A stretch of 64,000 nucleotides of DNA from Kalmusia sp. IMI 367209. Its lineage: Eukaryota; Ascomycota; Dothideomycetes; Pleosporales; Didymosphaeriaceae. The stretch covers positions 1,302,001 through 1,366,000 of the forward strand of contig JAPEUQ010000002.1 of assembly GCA_027946365.1 (NCBI GenBank), given 5' to 3'. The first letter of the stretch is position 1; every line of letters begins with the position of its first letter. Positions 1-11,875 of the stretch are shown one piece after another. The notes beneath the pieces are model-generated. The model was not told where the DNA came from. It saw only the letters and a list, made by a program, of their open reading frames with translations, and made no database searches. Both the position numbers and the translations under genes were made by a program.

Positions 1-950
1 GTAGATCTCGGGATTTTTGATCACATGATACATTGCAAACGATAACATTCCTGCTGTCGTCTCATGTCCTGCTATCAGAAATGTGATCAAGTTATCGAGA
101 ATACTCTCTTCGGTCATTTTTTGCCCTGTCTTGGGGTCCACACCATTTAGCATCGCTGATAATAGATCCTTTCTCTTGTATAGCTCCTTTTCCGACTCCC
201 CTTTCCTCTCTTGCAAGATCTCTCGCGCAGTGTTTCGCATAACATCGATGTTTCCGAAGAACTTCTTGTCCGCTTTGCGATAAAACCAGGATGGGATTGG
301 GAGCCTCCTTGCGCGATCGCCACTCTCAACTAGGAACTCCGTCATAGCTTCAACAAATGGATGTGTACCCGTCCGGTAGTAGCTATTGAATCTGAAGTCC
401 ATGGAACACAAGGCAATAACGTCTAGTGTGAGTCGCGTCATATCGTCCGTAACAGTTATCGGAGAATTTTTGCCGAAGCGCGCCCACTTCATGGCAAGTT
501 GGCTTGTCATATCATACATGCCGTCGTACATATTACGAAGAGACGCTGGACCGAAAGCAGGGACGAGGATACGGTGAGCAATGCCCCAGTTAGGTTCTGT
601 TTGTCCGTCGATGGCAGTAAAAAGGCCATCGTGCATCGCGTGTCGCATTTCTTTCAGCGCAAAGATTGTTTTAGGAAATCTCTTTTCGTCGCAGAATTCA
701 GCAACCGTATCGTAGCTAGCGGCTATTATGAAGGTGTGGCCTGGGAACTTCATGCGGTAGAGTTCACCTTCGATGCAACAATGGGCGTTAGCGAGTTTTT
801 CTTAGTGGGCGTGAAGTTTGCATTGTTCAACTTACCGTGCTTGTCTGCCAGGTCGTATAAGGACTGGAGAGGAAATTCCATATCGATATCGAAAAGGTTA
901 CCCAAGAAGGGATAGCCGGGCGGCTGTGGTACGTTTGATGTTTTGCTCAT
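1..950 (-). CDS. CYP505-like cytochrome P450, N-terminal part (cut by left edge)
   Basis: Two exons are visible, 836-950 and 1-767 (continuing off the left edge), joined by a 68-nt intron with GTAAGT donor. The protein starts MSKTSNVPQPPGYPFLGN, a soluble-type P450 start without a membrane anchor. It then reads through CDEKRF, HDGLFTA, EPNWGIAHRILVPAFGP and CSMDFRFNSYY to the I-helix motif AGHETT near position 70. These blocks are typical of CYP505 (P450foxy/BM3-like) enzymes, which hydroxylate fatty-acid chains near the omega end and normally carry a fused NADPH-P450 reductase. The heme-binding half and any reductase would lie beyond the edge, so the fusion is inferred. I saw no stop codon or frameshift in the part present. 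It could act on a polyketide or fatty-acid-derived metabolite made by this gene group. Confidence 0.88.
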
Positions 951-2974
951 CGTGACGAAGCTTTCGAGGACCTCTACGTTGAGTTGTGACCTCTGACCTT
1001 CCTCTACTAATGAAATGAGCGGATCACCGCGTATGGAAGGCTGTAAAAATACTAGTTACCATGCAATGTCTATGCAAATTTACAGTGCCCACCCAACGGT
1101 ACCTAGTAGAACCATTAAAGCTTATTCAATGATGCAAGATATGAAAAATGCCATTGGCTATGTTGCTCGCATCAGGCGAGTCGCGGGGGATGCACTGCAA
1201 ATTCCCGGGCCAACAATGGCCGGTCGGCAATTTTCTAGAGCTTCTTCCCAACTCCTAAAACTCGTTCGGTTAATTTTCTGATGTGCGAATGTAGCATGCG
1301 CGTGATGAGAGATTTTATGTAAATATCTCCCTGTATGATCGCTACTGAGAACTTGTAATGACTAGATCGCCTGACATGGTTCGAACCGATCTAGAGATGT
1401 ATTTTCAAGTTCTTCTGCTATATTCCGAGTACACGGCAGCTAAGGATATAAAGAATGCACTAGGCGAAGATCCTAGGTCAGATAATCAGAGTCAATCAGG
1501 GTGGCTTAGAGCTAGCTCACGGGTGAATGATTGTGCATCGCGATTACATAGTGCAATGAACGAGACTCTCTGACATGCACCCAAGAGGTGACGATAGTAA
1601 ATACTGATCAAAAACTTAGCCTAGCACGAGCGCTTTGTCATTAAATGAACATGTGTCATAAAGCAAGATACCGTGGGTGCATTTTTTTCAAGCAGGCACC
1701 TTTCACTGTGGAAGGCTGCGCTCCGAGTCACATATCGCTCGGTTGCTTGATCTGGCCCCAAGCATGCTATAGAGAATATTTTGAGCTCTGAGAAAATTAG
1801 ATGAATTTAGATAGTAAGTTATGATGCGTGATGCTGGTGGTGTTTCACCGATCATGGTGGTCTGCAATGATTCGTCTTGAACTTTCTGACCTTAGGGGCG
1901 TTCTTCATCTGGCTGACAGTCGTTCACGGCTGGTCACATTGTTTCAGCTAGCACGGTTCAATCCACTCACTTGAAAGTGCCATAGTCGTGGTATGACGTA
2001 GGCTGACCCACAAATTGCTTGATGGGTTTGCGTGGGACACCTGAGTGCCTGACTTCTATGCATGGGCGCAACGCCTCGCTACATCGAACCTTAGCACAGA
2101 CCTTTGGCTACAAGGGTGTGAGAAGCTGACAATGAGCAGAGATTGCGGGGGAATGGATTCCAATATGACTTCGTCCCTGTCATTTCAGGAAATGTTGTGG
2201 GGGATCGCCTGGGTGACACGTGTGGTTCTCGCTAGAACGATGAGTGCAGTGCTACTTCGATTGTCAGAGAGAGCAATTAGATGACTTATGTCACTCATGT
2301 GGTATGTCTCGAATCATGATATGGTGCTATTTGCCACCGACAGACATCTGATCGTATTTTCATTGGCAGAGTCCCAGCTGCTAGCGTTATGTCAGATCAG
2401 GGGATCTAAGTTACCACTATCAAGATTTAGATATCTCGATCGCCTATAGTCAGATTGCTAAATCTATAGAGACATTCAGAGTAAGATTCTCTTTCCATAT
2501 ACGGCAGCAGCACTTATTTCGTCCGTTGGAACATGTCTCTAGTCTGACATTGTCAGATGTATCCCCTTTTACCGGCTAGATCACATTATGCTGTGGTTTT
2601 TTCACCCCCGGAGTCTTACATGGGATTTCCGAATGAAAATCTCAGCTTGATTCAATGGAGGGCATCTTTAGAAGTCACGAATATCTGACCTCTCTGCCGA
2701 CAAGGCTCTGGTCTGCTCTCCATAGCTTCTGATGAAGCTACGCTTGTGGTTCTACACTCGGTCAATACCCTCAATACCACCGATCAGCCAAATGGCCGAT
2801 CTAAGTGAAGTCGTGAGAAGTATACCATGCGATAATCTACGCTATGTCGATCTGCCCATAAAAAGGTGTTTCAAGCTGTGATAATAAGAAGCATCTCGAC
2901 AACAACACTTAAACACTCAATCATATTAAGAACGCCGTGGTGATATCTTCTAGTACAGCTCACCACTGTTTGCA
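951..2974. other. Intergenic, no gene seen
   Basis: Two kilobases between the divergently transcribed CYP505-like gene and the FAD-linked oxidase. Only short scattered ORFs are present and none shows a protein family signature or a plausible exon chain. It must hold the promoters of both flanking genes. I did not recognise a transposon or terminal repeats. Confidence 0.5.
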
Positions 2975-4809
2975 ATGGCACTCGAGTTCTTCGTTTCGTT
3001 CCTGGCCCTTGGCACTGTCTCTGCCCGCAGTATACCAGTTCCTCGGGCCAACACGTGTAGACCGATTCCGGGAGATGCTGCTTGGCCAACATCTAGCAAA
3101 TGGAATGCCTTGAACAAGACTATCAGCGGACGTCTCATTGCAACAGTTCCGCTTCCGAGCGTCTGCCATTCTATGCCATTCGGTACCTACAACGCGGATG
3201 CATGCACGGCGATCAAGACGGCATGGCTCGACGACCAGACCTTGTAAGTTATCTAATCTACGCTTGATGCACCATTCTATTAGTTGCTAATTCAACAAAT
3301 AGCCTACAAACACCGGCCCATACAATGAACGCCTATACTCAGAATTACTCGTGTGTTCCATTTACACCTCAATCTCAAGCATGCGAATTGGGCAATTTTG
3401 CTAGCTACTCCATTAAGGTCACTGGAGCAGATGATGTGATTGCTGGTATCAACTTCGCGAAGGAGAACAATGTCCGGTTGACCATCAAGAACACTGGTCA
3501 TGAGTACGTTTCCTTCCTCAAGATATCAGATATCAAATATTTACTTCGGTGTAGTTTTGCGGGCAAGTCTACTGGAAAGGGCGCTCTCTCTCTCTGGACT
3601 CACAATCTCAACACGACTACAATTATCCCAACTTACACTAGCGCTGGCTACACTGGTCCCGCAGCCAAGCTTGGTGCCGGTGTGATTGGAGGAGAGCTAT
3701 ACGCAGCGGTTGGTGCCGCCGGTTATCGCATTCTTGGTGGAACATGCCCGACTGTCGGTGTTGCCGGTGGCTACACCTCAGGCGGCGGACACTCACTGCT
3801 CAACGGTGCCTATGGAATGGCAGCAGACGCAGTGCTTGAATGGGAAGTCATAACTGCCGACGGCCAACATCTCATCGCTACTCCGACCCAAAACAGCGAC
3901 CTATACTGGGCTTTGAGCGGTGGTGGTGCCGGAACCTTTGGCGTTGTTCTTAGCATGACAACCAAAATCTTCAAAGACGGCCCTATTGGTAGTGGCATCA
4001 TGGCTTTTAACATCTCTTCCGACGCATCAAACTATTGGGAAGCTATCGAAGACCTATGGGCTTTCCTGCCCAAATTTGTGGACGCTGGTCCCAATACGTG
4101 GGACTTCGCCCTCACCCCGACTGGTTTCCAAGCATTTGCTATTACTGTCCCAGATAAAACTGGTGCTCAAGTCCAGGAACTACTACAACCATACTTGGAC
4201 AGCCTTACTAAGCGCAACATCACATACTCATACACTCCCACCAACTCAGCTAGCTATCTCGCGTACTTTACTAGCAGGTTCGGACCCGGTGTGAAGGGAG
4301 CTGGTCCAGCTACTGTCCAGCTGGCCTCACGTCTGATTCCCCGCGCCAGTGTCACCAATCCCACCCAGAACAAACAAATAGTGCAAGCTCTCAAAGCCTT
4401 CACCGACAACAACGATTGGAGTCTCGGCTGCCACGCGCTCAATGTGAAGGACATCTCTCGCCCAAGCAACGCAGTTTTGCCGAAGTGGCGTGACGCCATT
4501 GCAACTTGCAACATCGTAAGCTACTGGGACTGGACCAAGACTTCAACATATATGGCCGACCGCAAAAAGCTCTTGATCGACACTCTCATTCCTGGACTTG
4601 AGAAGGCTACACCTGGTGCTGGCACTTACTTGAATGAGATTGACGCGGCCTGGAAAGGTGACTGGAAGACGGAGCTGTATGGCGAAAACTATGACCGGCT
4701 GGTCACTATTAAGAACAAATATGACCCTAACCATGTGTTTTATGCTTGGACTGCTATCGGCAGTGACTCGTGGAGCACAGATGGTAATGGGCGGATATGC
4801 AAGAAGTAG
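2975..4809 (+). CDS. Secreted FAD-linked oxidoreductase, berberine-bridge-enzyme type
   Basis: Exons 2975-3243, 3303-3503 and 3555-4809 give 574 residues. The N-terminus has a signal peptide (hydrophobic run FFVSFLALGTVSA). The FAD-binding PCMH domain shows TIKNTGHDFAGKSTG, whose His is the usual covalent flavin site, and GGTCPTVGVAGGYTSGGGHS. The C-terminus has a BBE segment, YGENYDRLVTIKNKYDPNHVF. Such enzymes oxidise alcohols or C-N/C-C bonds using O2 and are common in fungal metabolite clusters. The second intron is placed so that GA|T rebuilds the Asp of the HD motif; it is 51 nt with no in-frame stop, so an unspliced isoform would also be open. The substrate cannot be told from the sequence. 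The neighbouring P450s and acetyltransferase suggest a tailoring role. Confidence 0.9.
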
Positions 4810-5578
4810 TGACTGATGCATACGATTGGGCAAAGGCGTCGATGGCTTGGCTTGTACATACTGCATTTTCCCCGTTCTGTTTGATCTTAGTTTCCTTTAT
4901 TATATACCAGCTTTACTTGCATAAACAACGAAAATTAATTAACTCAAAACCAAAGAGCGTTGATCTGCGTGAGAATTTGCCTATGAGATTTCTACAAAGA
5001 CAGTCTCGAACGAAGCACGTACTAATTACCATCCCGCAACTATTTAGTCATTTTATTATGACTTCAAGATTTAAGGTCAAGTCTACCACTCATTTCAGAC
5101 ATAATTGACGCGACACGAAATTTTCGCATTGCAAGAGGTACTCACACAGTATGACGCAGTGCGTGTTGCTAGGGACAAGTTTCTATGATAATTATTGCAT
5201 ACAAAGTATGAATAAGATATGGTGCGCCCACAGCTTCACGCGAAAACTACGAACGAATATTAAACTCAGTGGTGCAATACAAAGACTCTACATAGCTAGT
5301 CTTTGTGGCAATACTATTGAACATGGCCTAGATAAATAATCTGTGGTGGATGGTTTTTTCTACAATTGACGAGATGTTGTGCTACCATTTACGGAAGAAG
5401 GTTTTTCTACCAATGACTTTCTACGCAAATCACAAGCTAAAAAGCAACGACGGTACATACAAAAGCCCATCGACATTCTCCTCTTATGTAGTCTGCGATA
5501 TGCAATTGTAGCTGCACGCTTATGTGTCATACTAGAAGAGAGATGTGCCTTATGCGAAATTCTAAAGATACAACCATC
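4810..5578. other. Convergent intergenic region
   Basis: AT-rich spacer between the 3' ends of the FAD-linked oxidase (+) and the second P450 (-). It should contain both terminators/poly(A) sites. Short ORFs here have no recognisable content. Confidence 0.5.
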
Positions 5579-7458
5579 CTACAGCCCCACCTCAGCTGTC
5601 CGACTCCTCACCATAGCCTTCGTCGTCGGATCAGAGTCCAACATAATACCGTGCGAAATCGCAGCAGGTGCCGGCGTAGACGGACTCAGCTTCCAGTCAT
5701 ACTTAAGCAGCAAATGGCACAGTGCAATCTTGATTTCGTTCGCTGCCAAGAAGCGACCCGGGCAAGCATGCTTACCATGTCCGAAGGCGATCTGCTCGGA
5801 TCGAAGCGTGGTAAGCTGCCAGCGGTCTTCCTCTCCAGGTTGCTCTCGGAGACGCACGAAGCGATAGGGATCAAATTTCTCAGGCTCGGGGAAGACAGCG
5901 GGATCCCAAGAAGCGTTGGCAGGGACGCCGAGGCGCGTTCCCTTGGGAATTTGGAAGCCGGAGGGGAGTTCGATGTTATGGGTGGCTTTGCGGACCATGT
6001 TTACTTTTGATATGTGAGATTGAAACTGTCCATTAAGCTAGGTGCGGAGAGTGGAGGTGTACTTACACGATAGTACAGGCTTGAGCCTCTGTGCTTCCTT
6101 GATAACACTGTCCATCAATCTCAGGTTGTACAGAGACGAGTGCTTCAATCCACCATCCGAAATTACCGAAACAATTTCCTCCCGGAGAAGGTCAATCGTT
6201 TTTGGGCTTTGAAGGAGCTCGTACATTGTAGTCGTAATCAAGTCTGCCGTTGTGTGGATAGCTGAGAGGGCCATGTTGAGTTGCGCAGCCGCGGGTGAGT
6301 ATGGGATCCCCTTCTCCTGAGATACTTGCTCTGCCCATTCGACAGCATCGAATCTCTCCAACTCACCCCGTGCCTTCTCTACGCGACGCCTTTCGATGAT
6401 TGGGTTTATGATGGCCTCCGCCTGCTTGAATTGTGCATTCACCTTCCGTGCTTGAGGGAGAATTTTCGCCATGATGGGCCACATGAAGCTCGGATACATG
6501 CGAAGTTGATGCGCTGCAATGAATGAGTCTACGGTGTAGTTCTTAGTCAAATTGAGCCAAATAGGATCGGTGCTAACTTCTTCGTCGCCGAGGAAAATTG
6601 CTGAGGACAGGCGCGCAATGAGATCGAGAAGTTCATTCTTCATATTGATTTCATGCCATTCTACAGTGTATCAGCGAAGAAGCCGTGCTATTGCCTTTAG
6701 AATATTCTACCATTGTCTTCCGGGAAAAGCTCTGGGCATGCCTTGGCGACGCAGTCGGACATTGGTTCAGTCATCAGTTCTGTCTAGTGTGAGTAAAACA
6801 CTAAATGAATATTAAGACTTGCAAATACTCAGGTGTCCGATCAGTTTTGTCTTGGTCAGAACGGTCAACAAGTCGCTTGCGGTCGAAATCAAGTAAGGCT
6901 CGAAACCTGGAATATTCGCGCAAGTAGACTTCGCTATTGTTAGTAAACGGTCGTTAATTACATGATTATAACACACCTCAACCATAAAGTCTCCATGGCT
7001 CAATTCTTCGATATTACGAATGTCATTGGCCATGTCTGGTGGCAAGACGAGCATCTCGCCCAAGTCCATCAAAACGCGAAAAGGGTTCGTCGCGCCAACC
7101 TAGACCGTAACATCAACCTTATGAAGTTAATTGATCACTTTAAAAGGTATACACGTACCTTCTTGAACCCTTCTTTCACCACACCACGACAATTCACCAT
7201 CCAGTGCTCCTTCGCCTTCTTTCCACTAAGATCCCACACCGACTTCTGCGTGACCATGGGAATGTGCGATAAGGTACTGACATCGCGAATGAACCAAAAG
7301 AACAAGACCACGATGAAGCTAGTAGCCCATGCGAGCGATGAGTAGGGACGTGATTCTGCGGCCTGAAGAATTTCTGCTGTGTACGATTGGTTCTTAGCCC
7401 ACGACAAGTTTCTGCCAAAGTCAAAATCCATAATTGTGTTCATGATTATGCCTGACAT
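5579..7458 (-). CDS. Membrane-anchored cytochrome P450 monooxygenase
   Basis: Six exons (7159-7458, 6977-7099, 6829-6928, 6711-6779, 6067-6660, 5579-6003) join in frame to 536 residues, a normal length. A hydrophobic segment near residues 40-60 (SLAWATSFIVVLFFWFI) anchors it to the ER. Conserved parts include VLPPDMANDIRNIEELSHG, the I-helix region AIHTTADL, the ExxR motif KEAQR, FDPYRF and the heme loop FGHGKHACPGRF with the Cys ligand. The layout resembles fungal ent-kaurene-oxidase-like P450s (CYP68/CYP503 group), common in terpenoid and meroterpenoid clusters; the subfamily is my guess. Splicing of exons 2/3 is the least certain join, because that 48-nt intron is itself open. Three ATGs lie close together at the start and I used the first. 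It shares a divergent promoter with the acetyltransferase. Confidence 0.9.
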
Positions 7459-8256
7459 CTTGGGTAGAAATCGTCCGGTTGAGCGGTGGATTGGTAGAAG
7501 GGAGGAGCTTCGCGACTGAGTACCACTGTGCGCTTTTACGAGTATGCCAAGGTGAACACTAGCATTCGCACTACCCAGTTAGAGAGGATTTCCAAAGGAC
7601 TCCACCCTTATCGAAACGTTCGGAATATTTTCTTCGGGGTCCAGGTACAGCGAATCGTATCAGGTTGTCAAGAGATATGGATGGCGCTCAAGTCGAAGGG
7701 CTCATCGTTTGCGGAGTAGTGTAGAGATTGTGATAGGCGATCAGGAGACCACTACGAGGGGATCTCACCCACTGTCAGTTTCGAATGTCAGATAAGGTGG
7801 ACGCGTTCATCGGGAATTTACTTTTCAGCCTCTTCTTATTAGATACTTATTTGTCTCGCTTACTGACCTAGGAGAACCCCAGCCGAAAATCCCGATCCAG
7901 GCCAAATATTACCGAGTCGCAAATGGTGCAGCCCATCCATCCAATCGCAACATTCACTTGACAGATTTGTAATAGCCTTCCAGTGTCAACCCCTTATCAT
8001 TTGATCTCGCAGAAGAGCTGCACGGTATCCGACCAGGTTGTCGGATCATCTAGCTACTCGCTAGGATATACGATCATTATCGCCGAATAAATGACCGGTA
8101 CAGGTAGAAAGAAAATCAGCAGCATGTACTCAGATTGCATATGACGATAGTCAGTCGATATTAGAGTGCTCCAAGAATTTCGTACCTCATAGTGGTCGTC
8201 GAAATTGCGACCTTTGTTCAACACGGAAGCCTCCATCTCACTAACTGGCCGTCGCC
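7459..8256. promoter_or_regulatory. Divergent promoter region between P450 and acetyltransferase
   Basis: About 800 nt separate the start codons of two head-to-head genes, so one control region probably serves both. It contains a 7-bp-arm inverted repeat with CCG/CGG half-sites (8027-8046), listed separately. No other coding potential was seen. Confidence 0.55.
8027..8046. promoter_or_regulatory. Inverted repeat ATCCGAC-N6-GTCGGAT, candidate Zn2Cys6 site
   Basis: Perfect 7-bp arms around a 6-nt spacer give a CCG-N10-CGG everted pair; an overlapping CGG-N3-CCG pair begins at 8023. Binuclear zinc-cluster regulators typically bind such paired triplets. The function is inferred from position in the divergent promoter; short palindromes also arise by chance. 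Confidence 0.35.
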
Positions 8257-9817
8257 ATGTTTTTCGGCTTTTGGGACACTAATAAGCTCACAGCAGTACC
8301 TGATACTGTTGTCACCGACAAGATCATACCGCTGAACGCCGCTGACGATACCGCTGTGCTGCGCAGTGTTGTCGTGGTACTATCGTACCGATTTGACGAT
8401 GTGCTTGATCCAGAATTACTTCGAACGTCATTTGAGAAACTCCTCGACCGACCAGGCTGGCGTAAACTTGGTGCGCGATTGAGGCAAAATGTAGGTCCAT
8501 CCTTCGTTGAGCCCATAGCGAGAGCATTCTATCTGCTTTCAACGAGCTAATCGTGTGCGACAGGCGAAGACCGGCAAGTTGGAATACCACATTCCCGAGC
8601 GATACGATGCGAAGCGACCTATCGTAAACTTTTCTCACGTGTCACACAACTGCTCTATTCAGGAGCACCCGACAGCTTCAAGATTACCTCGACCGACCGA
8701 GCGCCCTGCCGTCGTGGCTGATCCGAACGATTTTGACGATCTCACGTGTAACAAAGACACACCGAAGACAGTCAACGAGTATCTCACCCGAGATGTTGCA
8801 CAGTTGTGTCTGCACGTTGTGTCTTTCACCGACTCGACACTTATTTCGGTCTCTTTACCGCATACCCTTACAGATGGTACGGGTGGTGCGCTTATCTTTA
8901 AATGTTGGGCTCTCGTCTTGCAGGGCCGAGAGAGCGAGATACCTCCTTTCCATGCGTATGACCACGATCCATTGGCAACATTTGGAGATACTACGCAGCA
9001 GTCGTATATCCATGAAAGGCGGTTGTTGACAGGGTGGAGAAAATGGCTGTTCATCGCACACCAGATGTATGATGCATGGCGATACCAAACCGCATCCCGA
9101 ATTGTTTGTGTGCCAGGGGCCTTCCTCGCCACACAACGCAAGAAGGCCATTGCGGAGATCCAAGCCGAGACTGGAGATGATAAGGCGTTCGTCAGCGACA
9201 ACGATGTTCTCACGGCTTGGTTCACTCGGCTTTGTGTCTCAATATTCCCTAGAAATTCAAACAAAACGGTCCGTATCATGAATGCGTTTTCGCTCGCAGC
9301 CGTGCTGGGTAATGACCGTCTTCCTTCTGCTAAGGCGTACATCTCCAATGCGGCAACGGAGATTTATTCATTCATCAAGGTCCAGGATTTCTTCAAACGA
9401 CCTTTGAGCTACACTGCCTGGGCTGTACGAAAATCAATGATGCAGGAAGGCACTCGGGAACAGGTTGAAGCCCTGGCCCATTTGAAGAAGCAGAACGTAC
9501 ATACGTGGCCAATCTTCGGGGACGCATCCATGGAGATGATGAGCTATTCGAATTGGACAAAGGGCAAGTACTTCGAGACTGATTTCTCTCCTGCCATCCT
9601 AAAAGTTGGGTTTGCTCCCGCAAAAAGGGCAGAAAAGCCAGGCTTTGCGTCAATGGTTCAATTCAACGCGTGGACAACCGGTTTCGATCTGCGGAATCTG
9701 ATGCCCATCATGGGTAAGGATGCAGCTGGTAATTATTGGTTGCAAGGTCCTCTGCGCGAGATCACCTGGAATCAAATTGACAAGGAGCTGAAGAAGGCTG
9801 AAGGCGGGCTATACTAG
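8257..9817 (+). CDS. BAHD-like acyltransferase (trichothecene 3-O-acetyltransferase family)
   Basis: Exons 8257-8490 and 8564-9817 give 495 residues. The first exon ends RLRQN and the second opens AKTGKLEYHIPERYD in phase 0 across a 73-nt intron. The catalytic HxxxDG motif is present as SLPHTLTDGTGG. Towards the C-terminus ETDFSPAILKVG sits where this family has its DFGWG-like structural motif, here degenerate, which is usual for fungal members. The family moves acyl groups, mostly acetyl from acetyl-CoA, onto hydroxyls of secondary metabolites. The start ATG is preceded by CGTCGCC and yields the common MFFGFW-type opening. With a P450 read divergently from it, hydroxylation followed by acetylation is a reasonable pathway step, though this is inference. 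Confidence 0.88.
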
Positions 9818-10767
9818 CGCTCGAAAAGCTGAACTCGAAAGGACATACGGCACGTCGTTGAAAGATCTGATGCATGTTAGAAAGGCGTTTTCGGTGTTGA
9901 TGTGGTTATCTGGCTGGTATTAGCTATCCTCTTAATCCGGTACTTCTGCATGATGTCTTGCTCGATATGAACGGCATTGTTAAGCGCATTATCGCGTATC
10001 ACACCTTGTATGTCTTCGACATTTACTGTTCCGTGTGGTGAGCCTAGTCGATAAGCTCGAAAACCTACCTGCAACATCCATCAACAGTGTGACCAGCCTG
10101 GCCTGAAGGCTTCTGTACTGCGCCTGCGTGGGAGTTGTTGTAATTTGGACGCGTGCACGCGTTCACGTCACGACGCCTGATAACTTCCGCTAGCGTTGAG
10201 ACAAATAGATGGTAAGAAATCTATTGTAATTTACAGCCCCACCACCAGGCTAGGCCCTTCATACGGTCGGTCGGAGGTCCGATGGACGTACTCGCCTAAC
10301 GAATGGTGCAAAAACTAAGTGCACGGCCCACTCAACCCCAGCACTCTGCGTGCTTGCTCTCGATGTAACATAATCCTTCTCTGAATCATCTTGTCTTAGG
10401 TAGCGGACTGAGTGGACGAATATGGGCGATTGTGGCTTAGCGGCTGAATATATCTGAAGGCTTCATGATAGTAATTCACATAATTTGCCAAAGAAGCTGT
10501 AATTGTAATTGCATTAAAAAATTAATGGAGCATGTAGCTGGTGCAGTGCTCAAATTGAACATAGGTATTCTTGAGGATGTAATTGGATTCCGGATCCCAG
10601 TCCGGAGCTATGCCAGTACCACCGTATGCTGCTCTATGCTCTGTCGTCTATATCGCCGCCACAAGGCAGAACTTTGGTAACGACCACACGTCCCTAGAAA
10701 TACATGAACAAAAGCAAGACCTATGCCTACTAGAAAGTACTCAAGAAAATCGCTCATTAACAGTGTT
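9818..10767. other. Convergent intergenic region
   Basis: Lies between the 3' ends of the acetyltransferase and the RTA1-like gene. No supported gene. It contains a 12-bp inverted repeat TCGGA-GG-TCCGA at 10271-10282, which reads as CGG-N4-CCG, but its position away from promoters makes a regulatory role doubtful. Confidence 0.5.
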
Positions 10768-11875
10768 TCAATGCCAGTTGTTCGCATCCAGTTTCTCAGT
10801 TGAACCGCTATCGCCATGTCGCATGAAGCGGTAGCCTTTACCCGCAGCCACCCAAAGATCGCCGAAGACGCGACCCGGGTGGAACACTGTCATGAGACCA
10901 ACCGCTAGGATGATCATCGGTCCCTCAAAGATCATGAATGTGAGCTCGTCGTTGGCAAGGTGACTGTCGAAGCCGTTCCAGAGCTCGGCAACACGGTACA
11001 CACATCGGATGAAGATGAGGACCGTTGCGGCGAAAAGACTCAATTGGAACCAGTGGAAAGTACGCTCGGCGCGAAGGTTTTCGTATAGCGGAGCGTGGAC
11101 TGTCTTGACGTCGCCAGAGTTCTTAGCCTTGCGGACTCGCAGGGCGAAATCTCCCCAAAGCACGAAGAATATGACCATGGAAACAATTTGAGAGCAAAGA
11201 CCTGCAATCATGATGTTTACACCTAGGTCTGCGTCTGAGCCACCGTTCGCCATAGAAGCCATAGCGCCACCGATGGCTTGTAGGATCAGGGAAAGAAGAT
11301 CGCAGCCTACGAAGATGTAGGTGTACATCTTTGGTTTTATCCGAGAATGGTTCGCACCGACGACGACAATAACACGGCTCAAGCACAGATAGATGCCAGC
11401 CGTGAGCAAGGCAGGTGCGATCGTGAGCGGGACCAAGTTCCTGATGCGTATTAGAGGAAGCATTGAAAGGAGATTGATTATTCAACCACTCACACAAGGA
11501 AGTTGTTCATGTCGAAGTTGTTATTGTTCAGCATCAAGCGACCTCCATATCCTACTATTTCGCCCAAAATACCCAAGCAGACAGCACTCATATAGGTCCA
11601 GGTCTTCTTACGTATTCCGAGATATAGTTGAGCGAGGAGCAGCAGAATGAAGCAGACTCCGTAGATCGTGTTACCGGCGAACGTAGGCTAATTCTTAGCT
11701 CTAACATCTTGAGTGGATTCGAGGTTTGACTCACCTGATACTGAATGATCCCCCATTCAGGAGGACACACGCCAGGCCTACAGACTCTTACAGGCTTTGC
11801 GGCTGCAGTGGCGGTGGCGTTGCCTTTCTTGTCCACCTCTCGAGCGACCAGCGTGAGCATGTCTATGGCGTCCAT
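10768..11875 (-). CDS. RTA1-like multipass membrane protein
   Basis: Exons 11735-11875, 11494-11687 and 10768-11440 give 335 residues. After a short extracellular N-terminus with CRPGVCPPEWG the protein has about seven hydrophobic segments. Key conserved parts include TIYGVCFILLLLAQLYLGI, EIVGYGGR, IAPALLTAGIYLCLSRVI, FVGCDLLSLILQAIGGAM, the loop FIRCVYRVAELWNG, and FEGPMIILAVGLMTVFHPG. This is the RTA1/RSB1 family (lipid-translocating exporter-like, 7-TM), linked in yeast to resistance to 7-aminocholesterol and to sphingoid-base export. Fungal genomes carry many paralogues and the actual substrate is not known. Near tailoring enzymes it might protect the producer or export product, but the neighbourhood alone does not prove this. 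Confidence 0.9.

Noticed and set aside
8659..9348. Long minus-strand ORF opposite the acetyltransferase
   Set aside because: A shadow of the real gene, which has the catalytic motif and full-length family match on the plus strand.
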